The position numbers were made by a program, and so were the translations under genes. Shown piece after piece: positions 1 through 5,216 of a stretch of 5,807 nt of DNA (position 1 is the first letter of the stretch; every line of letters starts with the position of its first letter). This stretch comes from Methanothrix sp. GTDB taxonomy: Archaea > Halobacteriota > Methanosarcinia > Methanotrichales > Methanotrichaceae. The DNA is taken from NCBI GenBank assembly GCA_011391755.1, contig JAABPZ010000101.1:1-5807 (forward strand), written 5' to 3'. The notes beneath the pieces are model-generated. The model ran no database searches. It was not told the DNA's origin and saw only the letters and a list, made by a program, of their open reading frames with translations.

Positions 1-455
1 TCCTCGAACATGGTCTCTCGGCCCATGGAGTCGGTGGGCGGCTTTCGCACGCTGGTGGTGGAGATGACATCTCCTCTTGTTAGTGGCCGGCCATTGAAGA
101 CCTTGGTGAGGACGTCTCCTGGAGCAAAGATCTGCATCCCCTGCGTGACGGGGGCTAAGGTTACATGCTTGGCCTCGCTCCAGACCGCCTTTTTGACCTC
201 TACATACTGGCCGATGCTCGTTCCGGCGTTGGATCTGATCAGGCCGTCCATCCTGATCATGTCTATGCCCTGATCCTGGGAATAGGCACTGACAGCCAAA
301 GCCGCCGTTGGCCTTGAACCTAACAGCTCCACTATATCTAAGGGACGTGCGCCTATTTTCTCCAGGAAATCCTCACCAATCCTGACTATGCCTTTTCCTA
401 CATCGCCCTGATTGGCCTCGGAAACCTTCAGCCTGACGCTTTCTCCTTCATTCAT
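1..455 (-). CDS. cdc48: Cdc48/VAT-type AAA ATPase, N-terminal part (cut by left edge)
   Basis: Partial gene; 151 N-terminal codons are visible and the rest lies beyond base 1. My translation of the complement reads MNEGESVRLKVSEANQGDVG at its start, followed by KGIVRI, then LDIVEL, a GIDMIRMDGLIRSNAG stretch (about residues 63-78) and IGQYVEVKKA (81-90). This is the double-psi barrel N-domain pattern of archaeal Cdc48/VAT. NGRPLTRGDVI (121-131) matches the conserved end of the second N-subdomain. The Walker-type ATPase modules are not in the window. In the family, these hexameric unfoldases use ATP to extract or unfold proteins, in archaea often feeding the proteasome in the cytoplasm. The start at 455 is chosen because AGGTG (468-464) stands about 9 bases upstream; an overlapping ATG at 451 is out of frame. 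The gene follows mscL by 45 bp on the same strand, with no T-rich terminator between, so read-through from mscL is plausible. Family call is firm; full length and domain D1/D2 content cannot be seen. Confidence 0.9.
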   Translation of the reverse strand, partial: MNEGESVRLKVSEANQGDVGKGIVRIGEDFLEKIGARPLDIVELLGSRPTAALAVSAYSQDQGIDMIRMDGLIRSNAGTSIGQYVEVKKAVWSEAKHVTLAPVTQGMQIFAPGDVLTKVFNGRPLTRGDVISTTSVRKPPTDSMGRETMFE

Positions 456-500
456 GTATTTCTTGCACCTGCTTTCTATTATGACATTGGTATCTGTTTT

Positions 501-938
501 TTAATTCAAATCCGATGTGCAATGCGAGCATTTGACTGCCGCTTTGGGAATGCTTTCTTTGCAGAAGGGACACTCCTTGCTATTGGGCTCGGGCGGTGCC
601 GGCTTTTTCTTAGCTGCATTTACCTGGCGGATGAGCATGAATATGGCCAGTGCGACTATGAGGAAGTTGATGATGGCATTTATGAACAGACCATAATTGA
701 TGGTGGGTGCGGCTGCCGCCTGAGCTGCTGCCAGAGAGGCATAGGTCTTCCCATCCAGAGCTATGAACAGGTCGGCAAAGTTTATGCCGCCCATGATCAT
801 GCCGATGGGCGGCATGATGACGTCTTTTACCAGCGAATTGATAATGCCGCCAAAGGCTACCCCAATTATGATACCTATCGCCATGTCCAGGACATTGCCT
901 TTCATGGCGAAATCCTTAAACTCACTAATAAATCCCAT
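501..938 (-). CDS. mscL: Large-conductance mechanosensitive channel MscL with C-terminal zinc ribbon
   Basis: 145 aa inner-membrane channel that in its family opens under membrane tension to release solutes during hypo-osmotic shock, as a homopentamer. The N-terminus has the MscL signature: FKDFAMKGNVLDMAIG (residues 7-22), then the glycine/alanine-rich pore helix TM1 up to about 45 with VIMPPIG (40-46). TM2 spans about 82-104 (hydrophobic, ending FMLIRQVN). The periplasmic-type loop contains an alanine-rich stretch (AAAQAAAAP, 70-78). After a Lys/Pro-rich linker (110-120) the C-terminus is CPFC-x10-CSHC (Cys123, 126, 137, 140), a four-cysteine zinc ribbon; bacterial model MscL proteins such as E. 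coli's instead end in a helical bundle. Similar ribbons occur on other MscL homologues to my knowledge. Start ATG 938 follows a GGGG/AGGA purine run at 950-941. It lies between the AsnB-like gene and cdc48 on the same strand. Confidence 0.95.
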   Translation of the reverse strand: MGFISEFKDFAMKGNVLDMAIGIIIGVAFGGIINSLVKDVIMPPIGMIMGGINFADLFIALDGKTYASLAAAQAAAAPTINYGLFINAIINFLIVALAIFMLIRQVNAAKKKPAPPEPNSKECPFCKESIPKAAVKCSHCTSDLN

Positions 939-990
939 AATCCTAACCCCAATTAAAGATGCCGAATTCTTCTTAATATTAGCTGCTCAA

Positions 991-1000
991 ATTATAAAAT
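991..1000 (-). promoter_or_regulatory. Candidate TATA box for mscL
   Basis: On the minus strand this reads ATTTTATAAT, a TATA-like element in the AT-rich gap between the AsnB-like gene and mscL. Initiation about 25 bases downstream would fall near 970 and give a leader of roughly 30 bases that includes the purine-rich ribosome binding site. The same T-rich stretch directly follows the stop codon of the AsnB-like gene and could equally help terminate it. Inferred from sequence and spacing only. Confidence 0.4.
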
Positions 1001-1001
1001 C

Positions 1002-2012
1002 TTAATGCATTAGCCCTTCCTTCTTGCAGATTTCCAGCAGATAATCCTGCAGCGACCTCTTGTAACCCTGGCGGGCGGCCTGTCTTTGTATCTCCTTCAT
1101 GACACCGCTACCGTATTGCATGGCCTTCTTTTCATATTGGGCAATATCCGGCGGCATATATCGCTTCGCAATCGCTCGCAGCGGTATCTTTCTCACCCCA
1201 TCTCGTACCAGCATTTCCGGAGCTATTGCCTTGGCAGCTACTACTACTCTATAGTCCATGTAGGGCAAGGAGAAGCATGCGCCATGCAGCCCGGCCACGG
1301 CCTGATCTCTGGCCAGTTGCAGGGGAAGACCCAGGAAATCCTTCTCCAGATCCGCTGCTAAGGTTTCCGTCTGCAAATAGCGGGAGTATCCCCCAAAGAG
1401 CTCATCCGCTCCCTGCCCGGCCAGGATGCGCGCCTCGCCATGCAGCTCTGCCCATTGGCAGACAAAATATAGCGTTGTGGCAATGGATGCATTCACCGGA
1501 TCAATCTTAGGAATAACTGCCAGAACCTGGGCCAGGGCTTCTTCGATTGATGCCGGATCTATTAAGTGCTGATGAAGGGTCAGGCCAAATACTTTCGCCA
1601 CCTGGACGGCATGCAGGAGATCATGTGAGCCGGCAATTCCCACCACAACACACTCTCTGCCGGCCAGCCGGGCGATCAGTGCCGAGTCCACGCCCCCCGA
1701 GAGAGCCACAACGCCATCATCGCTGCGAAGCTGCACAGCAATCCTTATGGCTTCATCCAGATCCATGAGAGGATATTTGGGATCCACCTTTCCCATCTCT
1801 TTGCCGCTGCAGACAACAGTACCCGCCGGGCAGTCTCCCGGCATGATCCCGAAATGATCGCGCGCCTGGCAGCCATTCCATTCTAAAAAGAACTCACCGC
1901 CCAATCTAAAGATCGCCGCCGGATTTTGCCCGAAAATAGCCCTGGCATCGCTATCGCTAAGCCGCCTTCCCTCCAGCTCCATCCAGCCCTTAACCTTGAA
2001 AGAAAAATCCAT
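1002..2012 (-). CDS. AsnB-type asparagine synthetase-domain protein lacking an intact glutaminase domain
   Basis: 336 aa, cytoplasmic. The synthetase half is clear: PP-loop SGGVDS at residues 105-110 (ATP pyrophosphatase signature), AGQGADELFGGY at 198-209 (the AsnB signature), LPYMDYRVV at 249-257 (counterpart of the AsnB PFLD-type motif) and a KIPLRAIAKRYMPPDI segment at 275-290 followed by KKAM (295-298). Family members activate aspartate or another carboxylate with ATP and transfer ammonia to form an amide. Full-length AsnB is typically 500-600 aa with an N-terminal Ntn glutaminase starting at a catalytic Cys2. Here residue 2 is Asp, and only about 100 residues precede the PP-loop. Within these, GGEFFLEWNG (38-47) and ARDHFGIMPG (50-59) resemble the end of a glutaminase domain (usual ARDxxGxxPL). 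I infer ammonia-dependent action or an external amidotransferase; the substrate is unknown. Start ATG 2012 is the first in frame (a TGA stop lies two codons upstream); its ribosome binding site is weak. It is divergent from thiM. Confidence 0.85.
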   Translation of the reverse strand: MDFSFKVKGWMELEGRRLSDSDARAIFGQNPAAIFRLGGEFFLEWNGCQARDHFGIMPGDCPAGTVVCSGKEMGKVDPKYPLMDLDEAIRIAVQLRSDDGVVALSGGVDSALIARLAGRECVVVGIAGSHDLLHAVQVAKVFGLTLHQHLIDPASIEEALAQVLAVIPKIDPVNASIATTLYFVCQWAELHGEARILAGQGADELFGGYSRYLQTETLAADLEKDFLGLPLQLARDQAVAGLHGACFSLPYMDYRVVVAAKAIAPEMLVRDGVRKIPLRAIAKRYMPPDIAQYEKKAMQYGSGVMKEIQRQAARQGYKRSLQDYLLEICKKEGLMH

Positions 2013-2190
2013 TATTCATTTGCCGCTCTTACTGCCCTTTCAGATGCGTCCTCTTCAATTTCGAATCTCGCTCGATTCAGCCAGCAGTTTTTGTCTTCTT
2101 CTTATGTGTTAGGTATTTACATCTTTCCTGGATTAGATGATTTTGCCATTATCTCCTGTTACTCTTCAAGAGCCGCATGCAAACAGAAAA

Positions 2191-2200
2191 TGTTTTAATT
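2191..2200 (+). promoter_or_regulatory. Candidate TATA box for thiM-thiE
   Basis: TGTTTTAATT, preceded by the A-rich ACAGAAAA (2183-2190), is the best TATA-like element upstream of thiM. Initiation about 25 bases downstream, near 2220, would give a leader of about 25 bases that still contains the GGAGG site at 2236-2240. A second AT-rich stretch, CTAATATC at 2215-2222, is the alternative but would leave almost no leader. Assigned on composition and spacing only. Confidence 0.35.
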
Positions 2201-2202
2201 CG

Positions 2203-2213
2203 CTGATGATCAG
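2203..2213. promoter_or_regulatory. Palindrome CTGAT-G-ATCAG, candidate operator of thiM-thiE
   Basis: A perfect 5-bp inverted repeat around one central base lies immediately downstream of the likely TATA box and just before the expected initiation site of the thiamine operon. A protein bound here would be placed to block RNA polymerase. Thiamine genes of many archaea are controlled by DNA-binding regulators, but I cannot match this to a known motif, and an 11-bp palindrome can occur by chance. Confidence 0.3.
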
Positions 2214-2235
2214 TCTAATATCCCATTGAGAAAAT

Positions 2236-2240
2236 GGAGG
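2236..2240 (+). promoter_or_regulatory. Ribosome binding site of thiM (decides the start)
   Basis: GGAGG stands six bases before GTG 2247. This fixes the start there instead of at TTG 2226, which has no upstream Shine-Dalgarno sequence and would put this strong site inside the coding region. Confidence 0.8.
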
Positions 2241-2246
2241 CTACTC

Positions 2247-3041
2247 GTGAAAAGCATTGCATCGGATTGCCTGGAAAGAGTGAGAAAGGAAAAGCCGCTC
2301 ATACACCACCTGACGAACTGGGTGACTATTTACGACTGCGCCAATATCGTGAAGGTATTTGGAGCCTCTCCAGTTATGGCTCATGCCAGAGAAGAGGTCG
2401 CCGAAATGGCAGGCATATCTTGCGCTCTGGTTTTAAATATCGGCACTCTGACAACTGATTTTGTCGAAGCCATGATACTTGCCGCAAAGAGCGCCAACCA
2501 AAAGGGAATACCTGTGGTCCTTGATGTCTGCGGGGCCGGCGCCACAAAATTTCGCGATGATAAATGCTTTGAGATCCTGGATCAGATAAGGGTGAGCATC
2601 ATAAAGGGCAATTCTTCCGAGATGGCTCGTATGGCCGGGGAGAGCGTTTCTACCAGGGGCGTGGATGCCTCGGCTGTTGAGAAAAATCTGCAGGAGATAG
2701 CGCGAGATCTGGCTGAAAAAAGGAACTGCACCGTGGTTATCACCGGAAAAGAGGATATCGTGGCCGATAAAAGAAGAATGGTATTAGTGAGGAACGGCCA
2801 CATCATGATGGCAAATATTGTGGGCACGGGATGCATGGCCACTTCAGTTATTGGCACCTTTGCCGCTGTGGAAAAAGACGGCGTTGCAGCCTGTGTGGCC
2901 GGTCTGGTCTGCTATGAGGTAGCCGCCGAAATAGCGGCCGCAAAGGCAGAGGGGCCGGGCAGCTTCAAGGAAAGGCTTTTTGATGCCGTTTACAATCTTG
3001 ATGCAGAAACGGTAAAGAGGATGCAGAGGATCGAAGTGTGA
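2247..3041 (+). CDS. thiM: Hydroxyethylthiazole kinase
   Basis: 264 aa from GTG 2247, matching the usual 260-270 aa of ThiM. The enzyme phosphorylates 4-methyl-5-(2-hydroxyethyl)thiazole with ATP, a cytoplasmic salvage step of thiamine synthesis. Family motifs run in order: PLIHHLTNWVTIYDCANI (17-34), GASPVMA (39-45), EEVAEM (49-54), ALVLNIGTL (60-68), VVLDVCGAGATKFRD (90-104), IIKGNSSEM (118-126), RGVDA (137-141), VVITGKED (163-170) and the anion-hole/catalytic IVGTGCMAT (191-199), in which Cys196 corresponds to the active-site cysteine of B. subtilis ThiM. GPGSF (236-240) near the end is also typical. Two differences from the common pattern: DPVGAGAT is DVCGAGAT, and IRGN is IKGN. The stop overlaps the thiE start by four bases (GTGA), so the two are one operon and probably translationally coupled. 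An extended start at TTG 2226 would add seven residues (LRKWRLL) but lacks a ribosome site. Confidence 0.94.
   Translation: MKSIASDCLERVRKEKPLIHHLTNWVTIYDCANIVKVFGASPVMAHAREEVAEMAGISCALVLNIGTLTTDFVEAMILAAKSANQKGIPVVLDVCGAGATKFRDDKCFEILDQIRVSIIKGNSSEMARMAGESVSTRGVDASAVEKNLQEIARDLAEKRNCTVVITGKEDIVADKRRMVLVRNGHIMMANIVGTGCMATSVIGTFAAVEKDGVAACVAGLVCYEVAAEIAAAKAEGPGSFKERLFDAVYNLDAETVKRMQRIEV
3026..3030 (+). promoter_or_regulatory. Ribosome binding site of thiE inside thiM
   Basis: GAGGA within the last codons of thiM stands seven bases before the GTG start of thiE. It supports the four-base-overlap start and translational coupling of the two genes. Confidence 0.65.
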
Positions 3042-3664
3042 AAGGATACTACTTCATAACAGACAGCAAATTGAGCCGGGCCGGAAATGAGAACGATGTA
3101 CGGCAGGCAGTAGCATGCGGGGTGGAAGTTGTCCAGTACAGAAACAAGAGCAGAGAAACCCGGCAGATGTACGAGGAAGCCGTGCGGCTGCGGGAGATAT
3201 GCCGGGACTCGGGCTCCATCTTTCTCATCAACGATCGGGTAGACATTGCCCTGGCCACACAAGCCGAAGGCGTCCACCTGGGCCAATCCGATATGCCATG
3301 CCTTGCCGCCCGCAAACTGCTCGGCCCGGAAAGGATCATCGGCATGACTGTACACAATCTTGCCGAAGCCCTGCAGGCGGAAAGCATGGGAGCTGACTAT
3401 CTGGGAGTCTCGCCCATCTTCCAGACGACGACAAAACCTGATGCAGGAAAGCCGGCCGGCATCAGACTGATCGAAGAGCTCCGAGCCCAGGTAGAAATTC
3501 CACTGATCGCAATTGGCGGCATCAATCATTCCAATGCAAGCGAGGTCGTCAGAGCTGGAGCGGATGGCCTGTGCGCCATATCATGCGTAGTTGCCAAAGA
3601 GAATGTAAGGGATGAGATCAAAAAGTTTCAGGAAATTTTTTCGGCACGCAGGCGAGAGATCTAG
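3038..3664 (+). CDS. thiE: Thiamine-phosphate synthase
   Basis: 208 aa TIM-barrel enzyme, the usual ThiE length. It condenses HMP pyrophosphate with thiazole phosphate (the ThiM product) to thiamine phosphate, releasing pyrophosphate. Visible motifs: YYFITDSKL (4-12) on strand 1, VVQYRNK (31-37; usually VQ-x-R-x-K, with the Arg and Lys that contact pyrophosphate), LINDRVDIALA (63-73) with the Asn-Asp pair, GVHLGQSDMP (78-87) with the metal-site Asp85, IGMTVHN (101-107; serine or threonine plus His), GADYLGVSPIFQTTTK (118-133), which is the diagnostic loop, and IAIGGIN (157-163) as the phosphate-binding loop, followed by GADGLCAIS (174-182). All expected catalytic residues appear present. Start is GTG 3038 inside the thiM stop region, with GAGGA upstream. 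Many archaea use a ThiDN fusion for this reaction; this genome has a stand-alone ThiE. No thiD or thiC is in the window, so the HMP branch must be encoded elsewhere. Confidence 0.95.
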   Translation: MKGYYFITDSKLSRAGNENDVRQAVACGVEVVQYRNKSRETRQMYEEAVRLREICRDSGSIFLINDRVDIALATQAEGVHLGQSDMPCLAARKLLGPERIIGMTVHNLAEALQAESMGADYLGVSPIFQTTTKPDAGKPAGIRLIEELRAQVEIPLIAIGGINHSNASEVVRAGADGLCAISCVVAKENVRDEIKKFQEIFSARRREI

Positions 3665-3678
3665 AAGTTAGATGGATT

Positions 3679-3722
3679 TTCCTGATGCAATTCCTCCACC
3701 GGGTGGATTTGTACCTCAGGAA
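3679..3722. terminator. Two-part inverted repeat between convergent thiE and radical SAM gene
   Basis: The 67-bp gap between the two convergent stops holds an outer 7-bp repeat, TTCCTGA (3679-3685) with TCAGGAA (3716-3722). It encloses GCAA/TTGT (with one G-U pair) and an inner TCCA/TGGA stem (3695-3698 with 3704-3707) with a CCGGG loop. On the minus strand the T-rich TTATATTTATT (3731-3721) directly follows the radical SAM gene stop. The position suggests a shared 3'-end or bidirectional termination structure. There is no long U-tract after the hairpin on either strand, so classic intrinsic termination is not shown. Confidence 0.4.
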
Positions 3723-3731
3723 TAAATATAA

Positions 3732-5198
3732 TTATACCACTCCCTTGCATAGCTCCCCGCTTGCCAGATCCTCCCGGAAGAAGTCCTCGCGAGTGCGCCT
3801 TCCTAGAGCCAGGTCCAGCTTCCTCCGGGCATAAAAGGGCGCCAGCCTTCGCATTTCCCGGGCAAACCATTTGGGATAGAGCAACTTTACTTTGTTGTAC
3901 CGCAGCCATTCCAGACCGTAGTAGCGGGCGTTCATCTGCCAGGTGATGAATTGCACCTCTTCCTCGGAGAGGTGCCGCGTCTTTAAATTGGCATGCAGCC
4001 CATCGTACCTGGTAAAGTCGCTGTTGGTAACAAGCCCCATCTCCTCCAGCTCGGCGCGCATCTGTGTCTTGGGGTAGGGCGTGGAGATGTAGAAGATGGG
4101 AAAGTCCACCTTGAGACGCCTGGCCAGCTTGAAGTTCTCCCACAGATCAGCCTCATCGTCATCGGGATTACCGCCGATCAGGCCCGTGGAGACGATAATA
4201 TTATTATCATGAAGATACTGCACCGCTTTTTCCGCATCATTGGACATCTTGCCCTTGCCCAGGAACGCGAGGTTCCTCTTGTTGATGCTCTCTACCCCCA
4301 GAAAGACGCCATCAAAACCAGCTTCGCCCATCTTGTCCACTAATTGCTTGCTCGATGCTATTCCTGAGGCGGAGGCCTGCGTCTTGTAGCGCAAATGGGC
4401 AAGCCCAGCATCGATGATGGCCTGGCATAGGCGTTCCAGGCGCTTGGGATCGAGGGTGATGTTGTCGTCCGGGAAAAATATGGAGCCCGCCCCGTGCTTT
4501 TGCGCGTCCCGAATGTCCTCGATCACCCTCTCAATGGAAAAGCGCCGGAAGCGGCGGCCGTACATGAGATTGATGGAGCAGAACTTGCAGCCTTGCGTGC
4601 AGCCCCGGCTGGTCTCCACGCAGTCGATGGGCACATCAAAGCTGTAAAAGCCACTGGTGATGAGACGCGCATCCCTTTTAGGCATACGAATCTCCTCCAC
4701 CTTAAGAAGGGGACGAGGCGGGTTGTGGACCATTCCTTTCCCTTTCCCTTCGTCCTCGTGGTAGGAGAGACCCAGTATGTCGCGTGGGCTTTTTCCGGCC
4801 AGCCTTGCCTGCACGAGCTCCCGGAAGGTAGCCTCGCCCTCTCCGCGCACAATGTAGTCGATAAGCGCCGCATCTTCGCTTTTGCCGATCTCTTCTGCGG
4901 CCAGCGTGGGATGGTAGCCGCCGAAAACCGTCTCTGCGCCTGACAGCTTGGCGATCTTTGCCAGGGCCAGAGCCTCTTGATACTGAAAGCTCATGGCGGT
5001 CAGGCCCACCAGATCATAGCCGTTTACGATCCGGCTCACATAATCCCGATGGTTTTTCAGGCCGTGGATGTCCGCCACACGAACCGTGCATAGGTCATCC
5101 ACATGCGCCGCCAACGAGGCCAGGCCGAGATTGGGCACACGAGCTATGCGATCAAAGTCCAGCTGAACTACGGGAGATGATAGTAATAATATATCCAT
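3732..5198 (-). CDS. B12-binding-domain radical SAM protein
   Basis: 488 aa, complete. Residues about 1-140 form a Rossmann-like cobalamin-binding domain: MDILLLSSP start, VPNLGLASLAA (21-31), DLVGLTAMS (62-70), VFGGYHPTL (91-99) and YIVRGEGEATFREL (115-128). The base-off ligand motif DxHxxG is not present, as is common in this class. The radical SAM barrel follows, with SRGCTQGCKFCSI (197-209): Cys200, 204 and 207 form the CX3CX2C site for the 4Fe-4S cluster. FFPDDNITL (241-249), GVFLGVES (297-304) and GGNPDDD (342-348) are the other barrel motifs. The C-terminal 100 residues are rich in aromatic and basic residues (ARYYGLEWLRYNKVKLLYP region, 424-442). Enzymes of this architecture often methylate unactivated carbons or rearrange lipids, cofactors or peptides; the substrate here cannot be told. 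Start ATG 5198 has AAGG about six bases upstream. It follows a second radical SAM gene by 18 bp on the same strand, so they are an operon. Confidence 0.9.
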   Translation of the reverse strand: MDILLLSSPVVQLDFDRIARVPNLGLASLAAHVDDLCTVRVADIHGLKNHRDYVSRIVNGYDLVGLTAMSFQYQEALALAKIAKLSGAETVFGGYHPTLAAEEIGKSEDAALIDYIVRGEGEATFRELVQARLAGKSPRDILGLSYHEDEGKGKGMVHNPPRPLLKVEEIRMPKRDARLITSGFYSFDVPIDCVETSRGCTQGCKFCSINLMYGRRFRRFSIERVIEDIRDAQKHGAGSIFFPDDNITLDPKRLERLCQAIIDAGLAHLRYKTQASASGIASSKQLVDKMGEAGFDGVFLGVESINKRNLAFLGKGKMSNDAEKAVQYLHDNNIIVSTGLIGGNPDDDEADLWENFKLARRLKVDFPIFYISTPYPKTQMRAELEEMGLVTNSDFTRYDGLHANLKTRHLSEEEVQFITWQMNARYYGLEWLRYNKVKLLYPKWFAREMRRLAPFYARRKLDLALGRRTREDFFREDLASGELCKGVV

Positions 5199-5216
5199 CC
5201 ATTACCTTCTCTTGGC

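Larger units (their letters stand above)
2013..2246. other. Divergent intergenic region between AsnB-like gene and thiM
   Basis: This 234-bp stretch separates two divergent genes and should hold both promoters. It is AT-richer than the flanking coding DNA, with pyrimidine-rich runs on the plus strand (TTTTTGTCTTCTTCTT at 2088-2103). I see short inverted repeats GAATC/GATTC (2063-2067 and 2074-2078) and CATCT/AGATG (2120-2124 and 2135-2139), plus an 11-bp palindrome near thiM described separately. No convincing TATA box was found for the minus-strand AsnB-like gene; GTAAATACC on that strand near 2111-2119 is a weak option. No THI-box riboswitch pattern, tRNA or plausible small gene was recognised. 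Confidence 0.6.

Noticed and set aside
10..273. Plus-strand open frame opposite cdc48, and similar frames opposite mscL (522-956), thiM (2582-2857), thiE (2990-3529) and the radical SAM gene (4494-4943)
   Set aside because: All lie antisense to genes with clear family motifs, show no recognisable domain and lack good ribosome sites; they are shadows.
1926..2198. Plus-strand open frame running from the AsnB-like gene into the divergent region
   Set aside because: Half is antisense to a real gene and the rest is low-complexity translation of AT-rich promoter DNA with no motif or ribosome site.
2013..2246. Possible TPP (THI-box) riboswitch upstream of thiM
   Set aside because: I looked for CTGAGA, ACCTGAT and GGATAATGCC-like core segments in order and did not find them; the region lacks the conserved pattern.
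2203..2250. Possible C/D-box small RNA (TGATGA at 2204-2209)
   Set aside because: The base before TGATGA is C, not a purine, and no properly spaced D' and D boxes with terminal stem follow; the palindrome explains the match.
5066..5075. DIHGLK in the radical SAM protein as a cobalamin His-ligand motif (DxHxxG)
   Set aside because: The final Gly is missing and the position does not suit the B12-ligand loop; probably a coincidental D-x-H.
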